In this document: piece after piece, positions 11,901-31,342 of the stretch | Layout of the letters: each line of letters starts with the position of its first letter | How positions within the stretch are numbered: the first letter of the stretch is position 1 | NCBI RefSeq assembly: GCF_965363235.1 | Contig: NC_134840.1 | Span: 90,904,416-90,968,415, forward strand | Direction of reading: 5' to 3' | Source of the DNA: Mytilus galloprovincialis | Taxonomy: Eukaryota; Mollusca; Bivalvia; Mytilida; Mytilidae | Length of the DNA stretch: 64,000 nucleotides | The notes under the pieces: model-generated | Told to the model about the DNA's origin: nothing | Databases searched by the model: none | The model's input: only the letters and a program-made list of their open reading frames with translations | Translations under genes and position numbers: made by a program

Positions 11901-14900
11901 TATTTTAAAGGATTTTGGTTTTATATATAACAGAATATGTTTTGAATTGGTACATGAACATTGTATGTGTGTAATTCCTTTTTTTTAATCTTGTAACCTT
12001 GTCTGATTTTATAGGTTAAAGCTCTCCCTTTTTTCTTTAGTTATTTGTAGCATTCTTGGTATTTTTTAGTCTTCTTTTTGATGTTTCACCAGTAAATAAA
12101 ATATTTGTTAAATATTTATTTTCTTTTAATCTTGTAAGGGTATACATCTTTAATTAAAGATCAGCTTGTCATGTTTTGTTTAGTATGAAAACATTTAACA
12201 ATGTCCTACATGTAATTTAAACTTTTGATCTCATTGATTGATTCTGATAAGTAAGCTTTGATGTTTTTATTGATTAAATATAATATTTATTATTAATAAT
12301 CAATTGCCAATAAATCCCTTGATCCTCCTAGATCTGCATTTTTTTGTTCTTAATCACGTTAATTAATTGAATAAATAAAACAAAAAACAAGATTATTTAA
12401 AAATGCTTGTCAACACAATTATCCTTTATTTCTTTGATTTTTAACTGATTTGAGAAAAAGAACAAAACTCATCTTTTATCAATTAATTTTTAAGAGCAGA
12501 AATAAATTCACTGGAAAGTTGTTTTGGAAATGAGTTTAATATATATTTTTCTTTAAAGAAACATACTTTAATATTAAAAAAATATTATTTCCCATTAGTT
12601 TCATACATGTATTTGTGATAGACATTGCGGAGACATGCATGATAATTGTCAAGTATGTTTATTAAAAGTGACACCGGCATGTTTATTGAAAGGAAATACA
12701 TGCCTACCTCCATATGGTTGTAAATATTAAAGTTATATGATTAAAATATATCCTACATGTATATATAAAGATTTGTAAATAAAGATTATTTATTCAGTAT
12801 TGTAAATGCACATTGAGAGAAAACATCGTTTACGATAATGCCGAAATCTAAACTTAGTCACTGCCATAGACTAGAAATAGTATCTCTATTCCGTCAGAAT
12901 TGGAAAGTCAGCGCGATAGTCCGGTATTTAGGAGATCAACATGGTATAAACGTTGACTGGTGTACTGTTAAAAAGGTTATACTAAAGTACAAATCAGGAG
13001 ATCTTTTTGCTGAATCAATGTCAACCGACAGCTTTATCAAATTTAGAAAAGTTTCTGATTCCGATATTTTAACAGTCAAAACCGCTCTTTCTGAAAATTG
13101 TACCATGACTGCAACAGACATTCAGCGCCAACTCCAAGAAACCGGGACTTCCTTATCAAAGACCACAGTACATAGAGTAATCAAGGAAGCTGGCTATACT
13201 GCAAGTGCACCTCGTTATTGTCAAATGATCCGCGAAGTCAACAAAGTCAAACGCGTAGATTTCTGTAAACAGCTTGTGTTAGATAATGACAATTTTAATG
13301 ACATTGTATTCACCGACGAATGCACAGTGCAACTTCATGATAACAAAGTTGTTGTTTATCGTTTAAGAAATGAATCTGCTACACCAATTCCACAACCGAA
13401 GCATCCATTAAAAGTGCATGTATGGGGAGGTATTAGTCGTAGGGGAACCACACGTCTTCTGATTTTCGACGGGATTCTTAAGTCCGATTTTTTCGTTGAA
13501 AACATTTTAGAAAAGACTCTTCTGCCTTTTATAAAATCTGTTTATCCAGATGGTCACCGTTTTCAACAAGACAACGACCCAAAACATCGCTCCAAGCTTG
13601 CCAAAAGTTTCATGATCGACAATGGCATTCAGTGGTGGGATTGCTGGCCCTCCGAATCTCCCGATATCAACCCAATTGAAATGGTATGGAATATGCTGAA
13701 ACGCAGACTTGCTTAAAAAACCCTTAAAACTAAAGATGACCTTCAGACAGCTCTACAAGAGTTTTGGACCAGAGATCTTACTATTGAGTACTGCAACCGC
13801 TTTATTGACCATTTATATAAAGTTGTCCCAGTAGTAATAGCATTAGAAGGACGTGCAACAGCCGATGTACCTCGCAAAATATTTCCTGAAAGGTCTTATG
13901 GTAAATCGATAAGTTACTTCAAAACCAAGTTAGATGACCCCAGTTTCACCAAGAAGATCGAACACCTCCTACCACACTAAGAAAACCAAGTCAAGAACTA
14001 CGAGAGATGCAGCAGAAACTTTTTCATAACAGTCTTTTTCAAGGCTACACAAATCATTCAAAAAGATATCTTTAATTTGTTGTACACTCAAAGGGGGGCT
14101 TCAAAGAGTTTTACTAATTATACCCATTGCCTTATCAAGTAGTGAACCTTTACTGTTTGTGACTGATTTCTAAAACGTATAGATTTTTTTATCCTACATA
14201 TTCTTGTTCTTCAAGAACAAAAGAAAATATCGAATTTTTTTGTAAACACATATTTACGCTATTCAGTAAGTTTTATATTATAATTGAGAAAATTTGCTGC
14301 CTTCTATTTTACCTAGAAAAAATCTCGTAAATAGTTTTTTTTGCTGCAAACTATTTTATTGAGAAAAAAAATCTCGATTTTTTAATTTTTTTTATCTTAG
14401 AATTTTAAGCCAGTTGAATATGACGTTGTGTTTTTTTTTTTACAAAGAATACACACTGGACATAGTTACATGCTAGGCTAATAATATCTTTTATAATTTT
14501 ATCAATCGTAACTACTCTCGCTATACAGTACTATAATTATTTCTTCGTGCAAACAGAAAGCCGGCCGAGTAGTTCCGATTGATGATTTTATCCATGAAAT
14601 TGAACAGGAAACCCCTAAAGTTTTAAACACATGTACACACGTGATATTATCGTGTCAACCTTGACCCCGCTTTCACCAGCAATGCATTTAAATGTTCGAT
14701 CAATCCAAACATTTTATTACAATAAAAATAACCATCGTATCTTACAGACGAAAAACTAGTTTTCAATAATAGACGTTTCAACAGCTGTTTCATTCGGGTA
14801 TTTCTTGTTACAGTAATATTTCACGTTTTGAGAATATATAAGAGGGGGGATAGGACCTTTATCGGGACTCCAGGATCGGGTGTTTTTAAGCTTGGGATTT

Positions 14901-16846
14901 CAAGAGTAACACTTTCGGGTTCCGGAAATTCTTTTTCGAATTAGGGGACCTCGGGATTTCGTGATTTTAAGTCCGGGATTTCGGGATTTTGTTTTTTTAA
15001 GCCCGGCATTTGGGATCAGGACCCCTTCTTACCCTCCCTCACATGACGTTTTCAAATATGAATAAAGATAGGAAACTCATGTCTTTTTAAAAGAAAACTA
15101 ATCTACGAAATTACTAGAACATATAACTCGCGACGAAATGTAGAAGTAATGAGAAAAGAACGCAAAGGAAAAGATATTTTAATTTATATTCGAATCGTAA
15201 AAAAAAACTGAGAAGATAAATAAGAGAACAATAATGTGTAGAATGTTTCTTCCTCAGACAGACCTGAAAAAAAAACCATATTTAAAAATTCTTTTATTGG
15301 TAAATTAAATAATTAGAAATGAAACAATCTGAAAACCGTTCATGCCTTTTAAATGTCTATTATGTAATTATCGATTTTACCTGTTACATCATCATAACTA
15401 ATTACATAATATTAAGTAGCATGTGCGGCCGACCATGCACGCTTGGCTGATTTTATTGCACCTATTATCAGCTGATGATTTGATTGACAACAGGTAATCA
15501 ATCATCGACATTTAAGTCGCTGATGCTGAGCCTTTTTAAAACCTGCGACATTTTTCAGACCATGTCACGGAATGTACTGTACATTGTGGTACAATTTCAG
15601 AGAGATCCATACAATTACACATAAGTTATTGTCTTGAAACTAGAAAAAAGCTTGTTTTGACCCCTTTTTTGACCTTTATTCCTAAACTTTGGCTCCATAA
15701 CCCCTAAAATGAATCCAAACCTTCTACTTGTGGTTTTTTAAACATTGCGTTATGATTTCAGAGCAATTGAAATACTTCTACACAAGTTATTATCCTGAAA
15801 CTAGAAAAATGCTTGTTTTAGGCCCCTTTTGGGCCCCTAATTTCTAATTGGTTGGGACCATCATCCCCAAAATCAATCCCAACCTTCCTTTTGTGGTATT
15901 GAACCTTCTGAAAAAATTTCATGAAGATCTATTCACTTAAACTAAAGTTATTATCCGGAAATCAATGTGTCTTCGGACGCCGACGATGCAGACGACGACA
16001 TCATACCATTTATATATGATCCCAAAATTTTTTTGGGGTCGTATAAAAACATATTCTGCACTAATTTTTTACGCTGGTAGTAGCGTAGTGACGTCAATGC
16101 ATAGTTTACCCGTGTGATAAGTTCAAACACAAATACCGAACGAACCAACAAGATGATTGATTTTAGACTATGGTAGGATATATGAAACAATTATGGCCCA
16201 TTGAGTCGGTAATTATCAGAAATTGTTAACCAAAGTAAGGGTTATTACCATGGGTATAATGCCCTTGTGGAATTACTCTTAATGAGGTTAACAATTTCTA
16301 TATACACCTCTTCAGCGGCCAATAACGCTTTATTATGCATTAAGTGATATACAGTGGCCTTCTTTTACTTTAGGGGTCCCGACATGTTTAGATTTTACTT
16401 TAGGGGTCCTGGTTCATTAAGTATGTTTGCAAAAAAAAATAAAAAAAATTAGTTCCCTTCTTTTTTTAAGTGCATTTAATTTTTCATCCTCACATTATTT
16501 ATTTGAATTTTGTATGCAGATATTGAGTCAAACTTTAAAAAAACACACCACTTTCTTCTTTTTTTGTAATACAAAATTTGGGACGCCTTAAGTAAAAGAG
16601 TGCCATAATGCCTTCTTTTACTTTGGAGTCCCACAACCTATATAAAGACCCCTAATGTAAAAAAAATTTAAAAAATTGTACTTTTGGATATTTATCTTTG
16701 ATGACAGTTATTTGTTCGTCCGAAAATACTTGGAGATCGGGGTCATTCATGGAAGTGAGTAGCCCTCCTTGCCAAAAATTATTTGGTTTCTTTGATTTAA
16801 CGTCATTATCTGAGTCGTTTTTTCTTTTCAATCCACCTGTAGCCAT
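5616..16846 (-). CDS. APTX: aprataxin (HIT-domain DNA-adenylate hydrolase with zinc finger)
   Basis: Aprataxin removes AMP from abortive 5'-adenylated DNA ends left by DNA ligases, acting in nuclear single-strand break repair. Six minus-strand exons join in phase: 16846-16682, 9474-9356, 8845-8792, 6957-6854, 6624-6543, 5876-5789 (203 residues). Exon 1 ends [13 protein letters not shown], as in vertebrate aprataxin. Exons 2 to 4 form the HIT domain: [21 protein letters not shown], then the histidine triad H114-L-H116-L-H118 followed by [20 protein letters not shown]. Exon 6 is a C2H2 finger (C176, C179, H192, H196) ending at TAA. The start was chosen for its context (CAACATGG) and because residues 1 to 20 form a basic leader; the frame stays open upstream to 16927. 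No FHA domain is visible, whereas human APTX (about 340 residues) has one; a distant upstream exon cannot be excluded. A second copy of exon 6 lies at 5703-5616. Introns are filled with repeats. Confidence 0.9.
6060..6240 (+). repeat. dispersed mussel repeat (GTTTTGCCATTTGAT family)
   Basis: Contains the phrases AAAACACGGTTTAATCCAC, ACAGTTGTTTTCCATTTG, GTTTTGCCATTTGATAAGGG and CCTTGGAGTTTGGTATTTTT, which I recognise from memory as a frequent mussel interspersed repeat. A second, more diverged copy lies at 37995-38165 (ATTAGTTGTTTTCCAATG, ATTGGAGTTCAGTATTTTTG). It sits in the last intron of APTX. Confidence 0.55.
7380..8492 (-). repeat. bivalve repeat element with six 147-bp monomers, in APTX intron 3
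   Basis: A phrase close to GAACCATGAAAATGAGGTCA recurs near 7518, 7667, 7814, 7961, 8108 and 8273, so the spacing is about 147 bases (the last interval is longer). The left end reads CAAGAGTGCACACGCTGAAA. The right end carries GCCGCCGTAGCCGCCGCCG, CCCTATGTC and a small hairpin (GCAACAAAAGTTGC) before AGGCTCGAC. Read on the minus strand it begins like the element at 34395 (GTCGAGCCT, hairpin, GGCGGCGGC), so both share terminal signatures. No coding capacity is visible. The degraded block at 3720-4450 is a relative. Confidence 0.75.
10637..10765 (+). repeat. three copies of a ~42-bp tandem repeat
   Basis: The phrase GGGATTTTGTGAAGTTCTGA recurs at 10637, 10679 and 10722 (the third with GGGAAG for GTGAAG), each followed by AAATGTTTT or similar and a TTGGAGGTG-like tail. 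It lies in APTX intron 1. Confidence 0.85.
11375..15579 (+). mobile_element. Tc1/mariner-like DNA transposon, 4.2 kb, TA target site
   Basis: The element starts CAGTACACACTGTGACATGG and ends with the inverted complement, starting CAGTACATTCCGTGACATGG on the minus strand. 27 of the first 30 positions agree, including TCTGAAAAAT after the quoted part. TA lies on both sides (11373-11374 and 15580-15581), the normal Tc1/mariner target duplication. A transposase frame with one stop lies inside at 12838-13980. At 4205 bp it is much longer than a usual 1.3 to 2 kb Tc1 element; the extra length is AT-rich and noncoding. Bases 14840-15030 carry a GGGATTTCGGGATTTT-type low-complexity stretch that may be a later insertion. 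Weaker sequence resemblance between the ends continues inward, but I cannot align it with confidence. Confidence 0.85.
12838..13980 (+). pseudogene. Tc1/mariner-like transposase (DD35E), one in-frame stop
   Basis: The transposase cuts and pastes its own element at TA sites. Residues 1-50 ([21 protein letters not shown]) and about 74-118 ([20 protein letters not shown]) look like the paired helix-turn-helix DNA-binding domain. The catalytic triad is D160 (VFTDECTV), D245 ([10 protein letters not shown]) and E281 ([11 protein letters not shown]), with 35 residues between the second D and E by my count. Codon 293 is TAA (13714-13716). The same frame then stays open for 88 more codons with the usual family tail ([33 protein letters not shown]) to a stop at 13978-13980. 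A single nonsense change therefore truncates a roughly 380-residue protein after the catalytic core. All three acidic residues are kept, so it died recently or might act truncated. The start ATG follows a short AT-rich leader. Confidence 0.88.
16218..16299. repeat. short inverted repeat (MITE-like) near aprataxin exon 1
   Basis: AGAAATTGTTAACC (16218-16231) is perfectly inverted at 16286-16299, with a 54-base spacer. This could be the end pair of a very small MITE or a hairpin. It lies in APTX intron 1, 0.4 kb past the exon 1 donor. Confidence 0.5.
16354..16634. repeat. direct repeats of CCTTCTTTTACTTT next to the aprataxin exon 1 donor
   Basis: GCCTTCTTTTACTTTAGGGG at 16354 recurs as GCCTTCTTTTACTTTGGAG at 16609, with another TTTTACTTTAGGGGTCC at 16395 and an inverted form near 16650 (CCCCTAATGTAAAA). 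This looks like a small repeat whose edge lies about 20 to 40 bases inside intron 1. Confidence 0.4.
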
Positions 16847-16929
16847 GTTGTGAGAATTGCCAACATTCCAATGATAGATGAATTCTGATTCGATGGTATT
16901 TTCAGAACATCCAATGAACACGTACATAA

Positions 16930-18830
16930 CAAAAACCTACCATTTATCTGGTTCCCAGTTGACGAATGAAAAGTGTACCAGACTAATATGAATTTAGTTT
17001 GTTTACATTTATTATACTGTTATATGCACTCACTCGGTCTCATGCTTGGTAAAATCATTATAAATGTAGGTGAGACAATATCTGAAAAAGTCTAATTTTT
17101 GGAAATAAGAAAAAACAACAATTTTTTTTTAGACCCAGTATTTTAATAGCACAAATCGAAGAACACACATTGGGGATCTAGGAACTGTTGTCTGTAATTC
17201 AAACAATTGTTTAATAAGGAAACAATGACTATTTTAAAAATGGTACAAAAAAAATCCAGTTCTTTCCTGTTACCAAAGTGAATCAATTTTAAAAAGTTTC
17301 TAATGGGAATAAGGAATAAGTTTAAGACACTATTTGTGGTTTACTAGTGTCCTGCAATAGTTTATCAAATGCCAATTATTGATTTTAGCATTTGCAATAC
17401 AAAAGGTTTAGAAATATACGTAAATAGTAAATATAGTCAGAAATGTCGGTAACATGAAAGAATCTTGAGTAACAGCACAACGGTAACAGGACAGAGTTGG
17501 TAACAGAAAGGATTTTTCTGCTTTACTTTAATGTTTAAGAAAAATACATCATTTTAAATTGGTCACAATTGGAAGATAACAGCAAACAATGTCATTTATC
17601 CTTTGAAACTGTATTTGCAAGATGAAAAATCTGCCTAGGTAATGAAAAATTCTAAAATAAATTCCTTTCTGTTACTATCTACTATACTAGAATTGCACAA
17701 TGTTCTCTGCTGTTATCAAAAGCAAAAAACCTATTTTTTTATTCAATATACTGTATATTATTTTGAAATTTATTTAATATGGTGGTGATAACTTATATTA
17801 AATGAAATGGTTGGCATATAGTAGATTAACTTTTCGATTCTTCAGTAAAATTGTCTTGAACATCCTTCCTGTTACTGATGATGGTTATGCTGTTACTTTT
17901 TATCAGGTAACATGACAGGACGTAACAGAAAGGAATTACGCGATAGTTTTTGTCCCTTTTATCACATTAAATGTAAGTGCATTTCCTGTGACATATAACT
18001 TTTAAAAAGATGATATAAAAACACACTTAATGCTGTGGTGCACACTTAAAAATATTCTCAGAAAGTGTAAGAAAAGGCTGTAACAGGATAGAACACCAAT
18101 AAGTATTTTTCTATAAATTCTTACCTTGGATGGGCTTGAATTTTCAAACCTGGCCGCCTTTCCAACTATTTCTTTGTACTAATGCATTCAGGAAATGAAG
18201 CTCTTCACAATACATAATGGGAAAATAACTCTTGGTCTTGTAAACGTTTCCACAGGTAAAAAAAAACCAGTGGTAACAGGAGGGAAATCACCCCTGGGGA
18301 CAAATTTTTTTTCTGTTAAAATTTGCAAAATTTTATTACATGCTATAGTTATAACATAAAAAGACAAATTAGGGGCAAGTTTATTATATAATATATCATA
18401 TATGTGAGAATCGGACGCCTGTTTAATTAATTTGGATATTATTTGAATGATTTAGTTTTCAAAAAAACACAGGGGACAACATGATTTTAGGGGGGGTTGA
18501 ACATTTAAATTACAATATTATATTGGAAGAAATATAAGAATGAGTGTTTAATTGGCAGGCCATGGTGCATTATATAATTTAGTTTATACTGAAACTTAAA
18601 ATTTAAAAAAAAGATGGTCGAATAAAAAAATAATTGCTGGTGAAGTGCGGGACATGGAAATTAGACTTTTCCAGATATTGTCTCAGGTACATATGTGACA
18701 CTGTTTGGCCCATATGTTTGAAATTATACTATGCATGTTTAATATTTTAAACATGAATTTGGTCAGAAGAAGAAATATTGTGATTATTGGAATATATGAA
18801 TTTATAAATATTTATTGCCATTTTATAGGG
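16930..18830. other. intergenic spacer upstream of aprataxin, with a GTAACAGG-rich stretch
   Basis: No exon is supported. From 17266 to about 18270 short CTGTTAC or GTAACAG motifs recur on both strands (for example 17266, 17468, 17482, 17499, 17663, 17867, 17898, 17921, 18080, 18262), often followed by AAAGG or AGG. The pattern suggests an old repeat. The APTX promoter should lie near the right side of the APTX start, but I see no TATA box that I would call. Confidence 0.4.
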
Positions 18831-18834
18831 TATC

Positions 18835-19765
18835 GGGACCGTTCGTCCTAATAACATGTTCGCCCTAGGTCCGTTCGCTCTGAGTTCGCCCTACTTTAAA
18901 AATATTAGTATTGAGGTCATTGAGGGCAGGGGCAGAACCAGCCATTTTAAAAAGGGGGGTGTTCCCGGGTGTTCCAACTATATGCTCCCATTCAAATACA
19001 TTGATCGTCAAAACCCCCAGGACCCCCTTCTGGATCCGCCCATGGAGGGCATTTCATGAAGTTGAATAAACTTATTCAGATATTTCTATGGTAAATTATA
19101 TCATGTATATTCTTGAAATTTATGGATTTGTTTAGGATCATAAATTGTTTAATGACAAAATAATTTGAATCCCTGGTTTTGTTTTGATAAAATATTCAGC
19201 TTGAAATTAATAAAAACAATGATGTAGTACGAACTGTAAATTATGAAACGGATAAAATTTACAAGTTCATTTATTTATACTCTAGTCTTGAGACTAGTCA
19301 TAGTGCATACATTCGTGATTGACTGAATACAATTATTTTGTTAACAAATATCAATAAAGATAAATACATTGTATTCCAGTATTCTACTCTGCAAATCAAA
19401 GGGAAAAATTAATGATAAATCAGTGGCTGATCCAGAACTTTTCATAAGGGGGGGCCCACTGACTGATCTAAGAGGGGGCCCACTCCGGTCATGCTTCAGT
19501 GATTCCCTATATAATCAACCAAATTTTTCCCACGAAAGGGGGGGCCCGGGCCCCCCAGAGCCCCCCCTGGATCCGCCTATGTAAATTAATTGCGGCAATA
19601 TAAATATTCTGTCAATTTTTCAACAAACTTTAACATATTTTCTTCAAATACTTAAAATAATGTGACTATACAACAATTAGAATAAAAATAAAAATCAGGG
19701 CGAATGGACCCTGGGCGAACAGGTACTAGGGCGAACATGAATCGGGGCGAACAGACCCGGATTCA
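18835..19765. mobile_element. inverted-end element with GGGCGAAC sub-repeats, nested MITE-like pieces inside
   Basis: The left end (18835-18895) reads ACCGTTCGTCC, ATGTTCGCCCTAGGTCCG, TTCGCCC. The right end (19698-19765) has GGGCGAATGGACCC, GGGCGAACAGGTACTAGGGC, GAACATG and GGGGCGAACAGACCC, that is the same phrases inverted. Inside are two segments (18925-19045 and 19424-19582) with a GGCAGAACCAGC or GGCTGATCCAGAAC start and a GGATCCGCC end, a pattern I know as a small repeat common in invertebrates. No transposase is seen, so it is nonautonomous. Confidence 0.6.
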
Positions 19766-19904
19766 TTTTATAGGGGTTTGTTACAATTTGGCCTGTTTCC
19801 TATACACACAACCCTGATTTTTTTTCGTATGAATAGTGAACCTGGCAAATTCAGGAATTGTAACAAAAATAATAATAATAATCACATTTACATAGATCTA
19901 GGAA

Positions 19905-20115
19905 TTTAAGATGTGGTGTGAGTGCCAATGAGACAACTCTCCATCCAAATAACAATTAATAAAAGTAAATTATTATAGGTCAATGTATGGCCTTCAACAT
20001 GGAGCCTTGACCCCAAAGTTATTAGTGTAAAACCATTCAAACGGGAAAACCAATGGTCTAATCTATATAAAAAACGAGAAACACGTATCATACATGTCAT
20101 GTATGATACAAACAA
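19905..20115 (+). repeat. dispersed mussel repeat (GAGACAACTCTCCA family)
   Basis: Starts near GTGGTGTGAGTGCCAATGAG and carries ACAACTCTCCATCCAAATAA, CCTTCAACATGGAGCCTTGA and CAAACGGGAAAACCAATGG. The same sequence lies inverted at 62940-63190. A related family with the same head is at 22995-23340. Confidence 0.75.
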
Positions 20116-20879
20116 TAAGTTTGTGATAAATACAAAATAAGTAGGCAATATAAATTCATACACAATCATTTGATAAAAATAAATATTACAGTGTCACCTC
20201 ATTTCTTATGAATATTTACTAATAAATGAGAAGACCTAATTTTGTTTATCTGTAACTTCTCTTCCTTCCACAATAAACTAATCATCATGTCTCTGTGTCC
20301 TATACCTGTAGGTACCATGCATAGTTGCATTTGTCATCCTTGATGAAAATTTTCACATGGCATGGTTCTTATACATGTACATGTATGTGGAATTTTATCT
20401 TTAGGGATTATTCTGTCTTCTGCACAACAAAACAAGAGTCAAAAAGCATGGTGTCAAAGCAACTTGCCTCCTAAAATTTGAGTATCTAGGTTAACAAAAG
20501 CTGTTTCTGGGGAAAGGTTTTATTTCTTTCACAATAAAAGTAAAAACTTGAAGAATCATCTCATGCAACATTTGCAAACAACATGAAATAATAATATTTT
20601 CATCAAACTTACAGATAATAAGAACATTTAGAATTCATACACTCATCACTATAAACTCTTATGCCTATTGTTTTGGACAGATAAACTGTGAACAATGTTA
20701 TTTCCATTTGAAAAGCATGCATCCAAGAATGTATGTATATCTGCAATAGTGCTATTAACATAATTAATTTATTTTTTTCAACTTCATACCTTAACATGAT
20801 TTGCATTATCTATACATATTCAATCGTTCTTTCAAAAATTTTGATCAACTTAATTTTTGTTTTCTATTACTATTTCAGG

Positions 20880-31342
<10,463 letters not shown>

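Larger units (their letters stand above)
10873..16047 (-). repeat. old bivalve repeat (GTCGTATA...GCGCAGC family), split by a DNA transposon
   Basis: Bases 10873-11372 and 15582-16047 are two halves of one repeat in minus orientation. The left end carries CAGGGCGCAGCTTTATAC, the right end GGTCGTATAA with a GACGACGACATC tract. Internal units recur: TTTCAGAGAGGTC, CACAAGTTATTGTC, GAAACTAGAAA, and lines like GGCCCCTAATTCC. The family is the same as the plus-strand block at 35185-37045. Text left of 11373 runs into text right of 15581 as one repeat unit, which shows that the transposon between them came later. Confidence 0.8.

Noticed and set aside
16847-16927. N-terminal extension of aprataxin to an upstream in-frame ATG
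   Set aside because: The extra 27 codons resemble no aprataxin sequence, and the ATG at 16846 has a better context; it is more likely 5' UTR.
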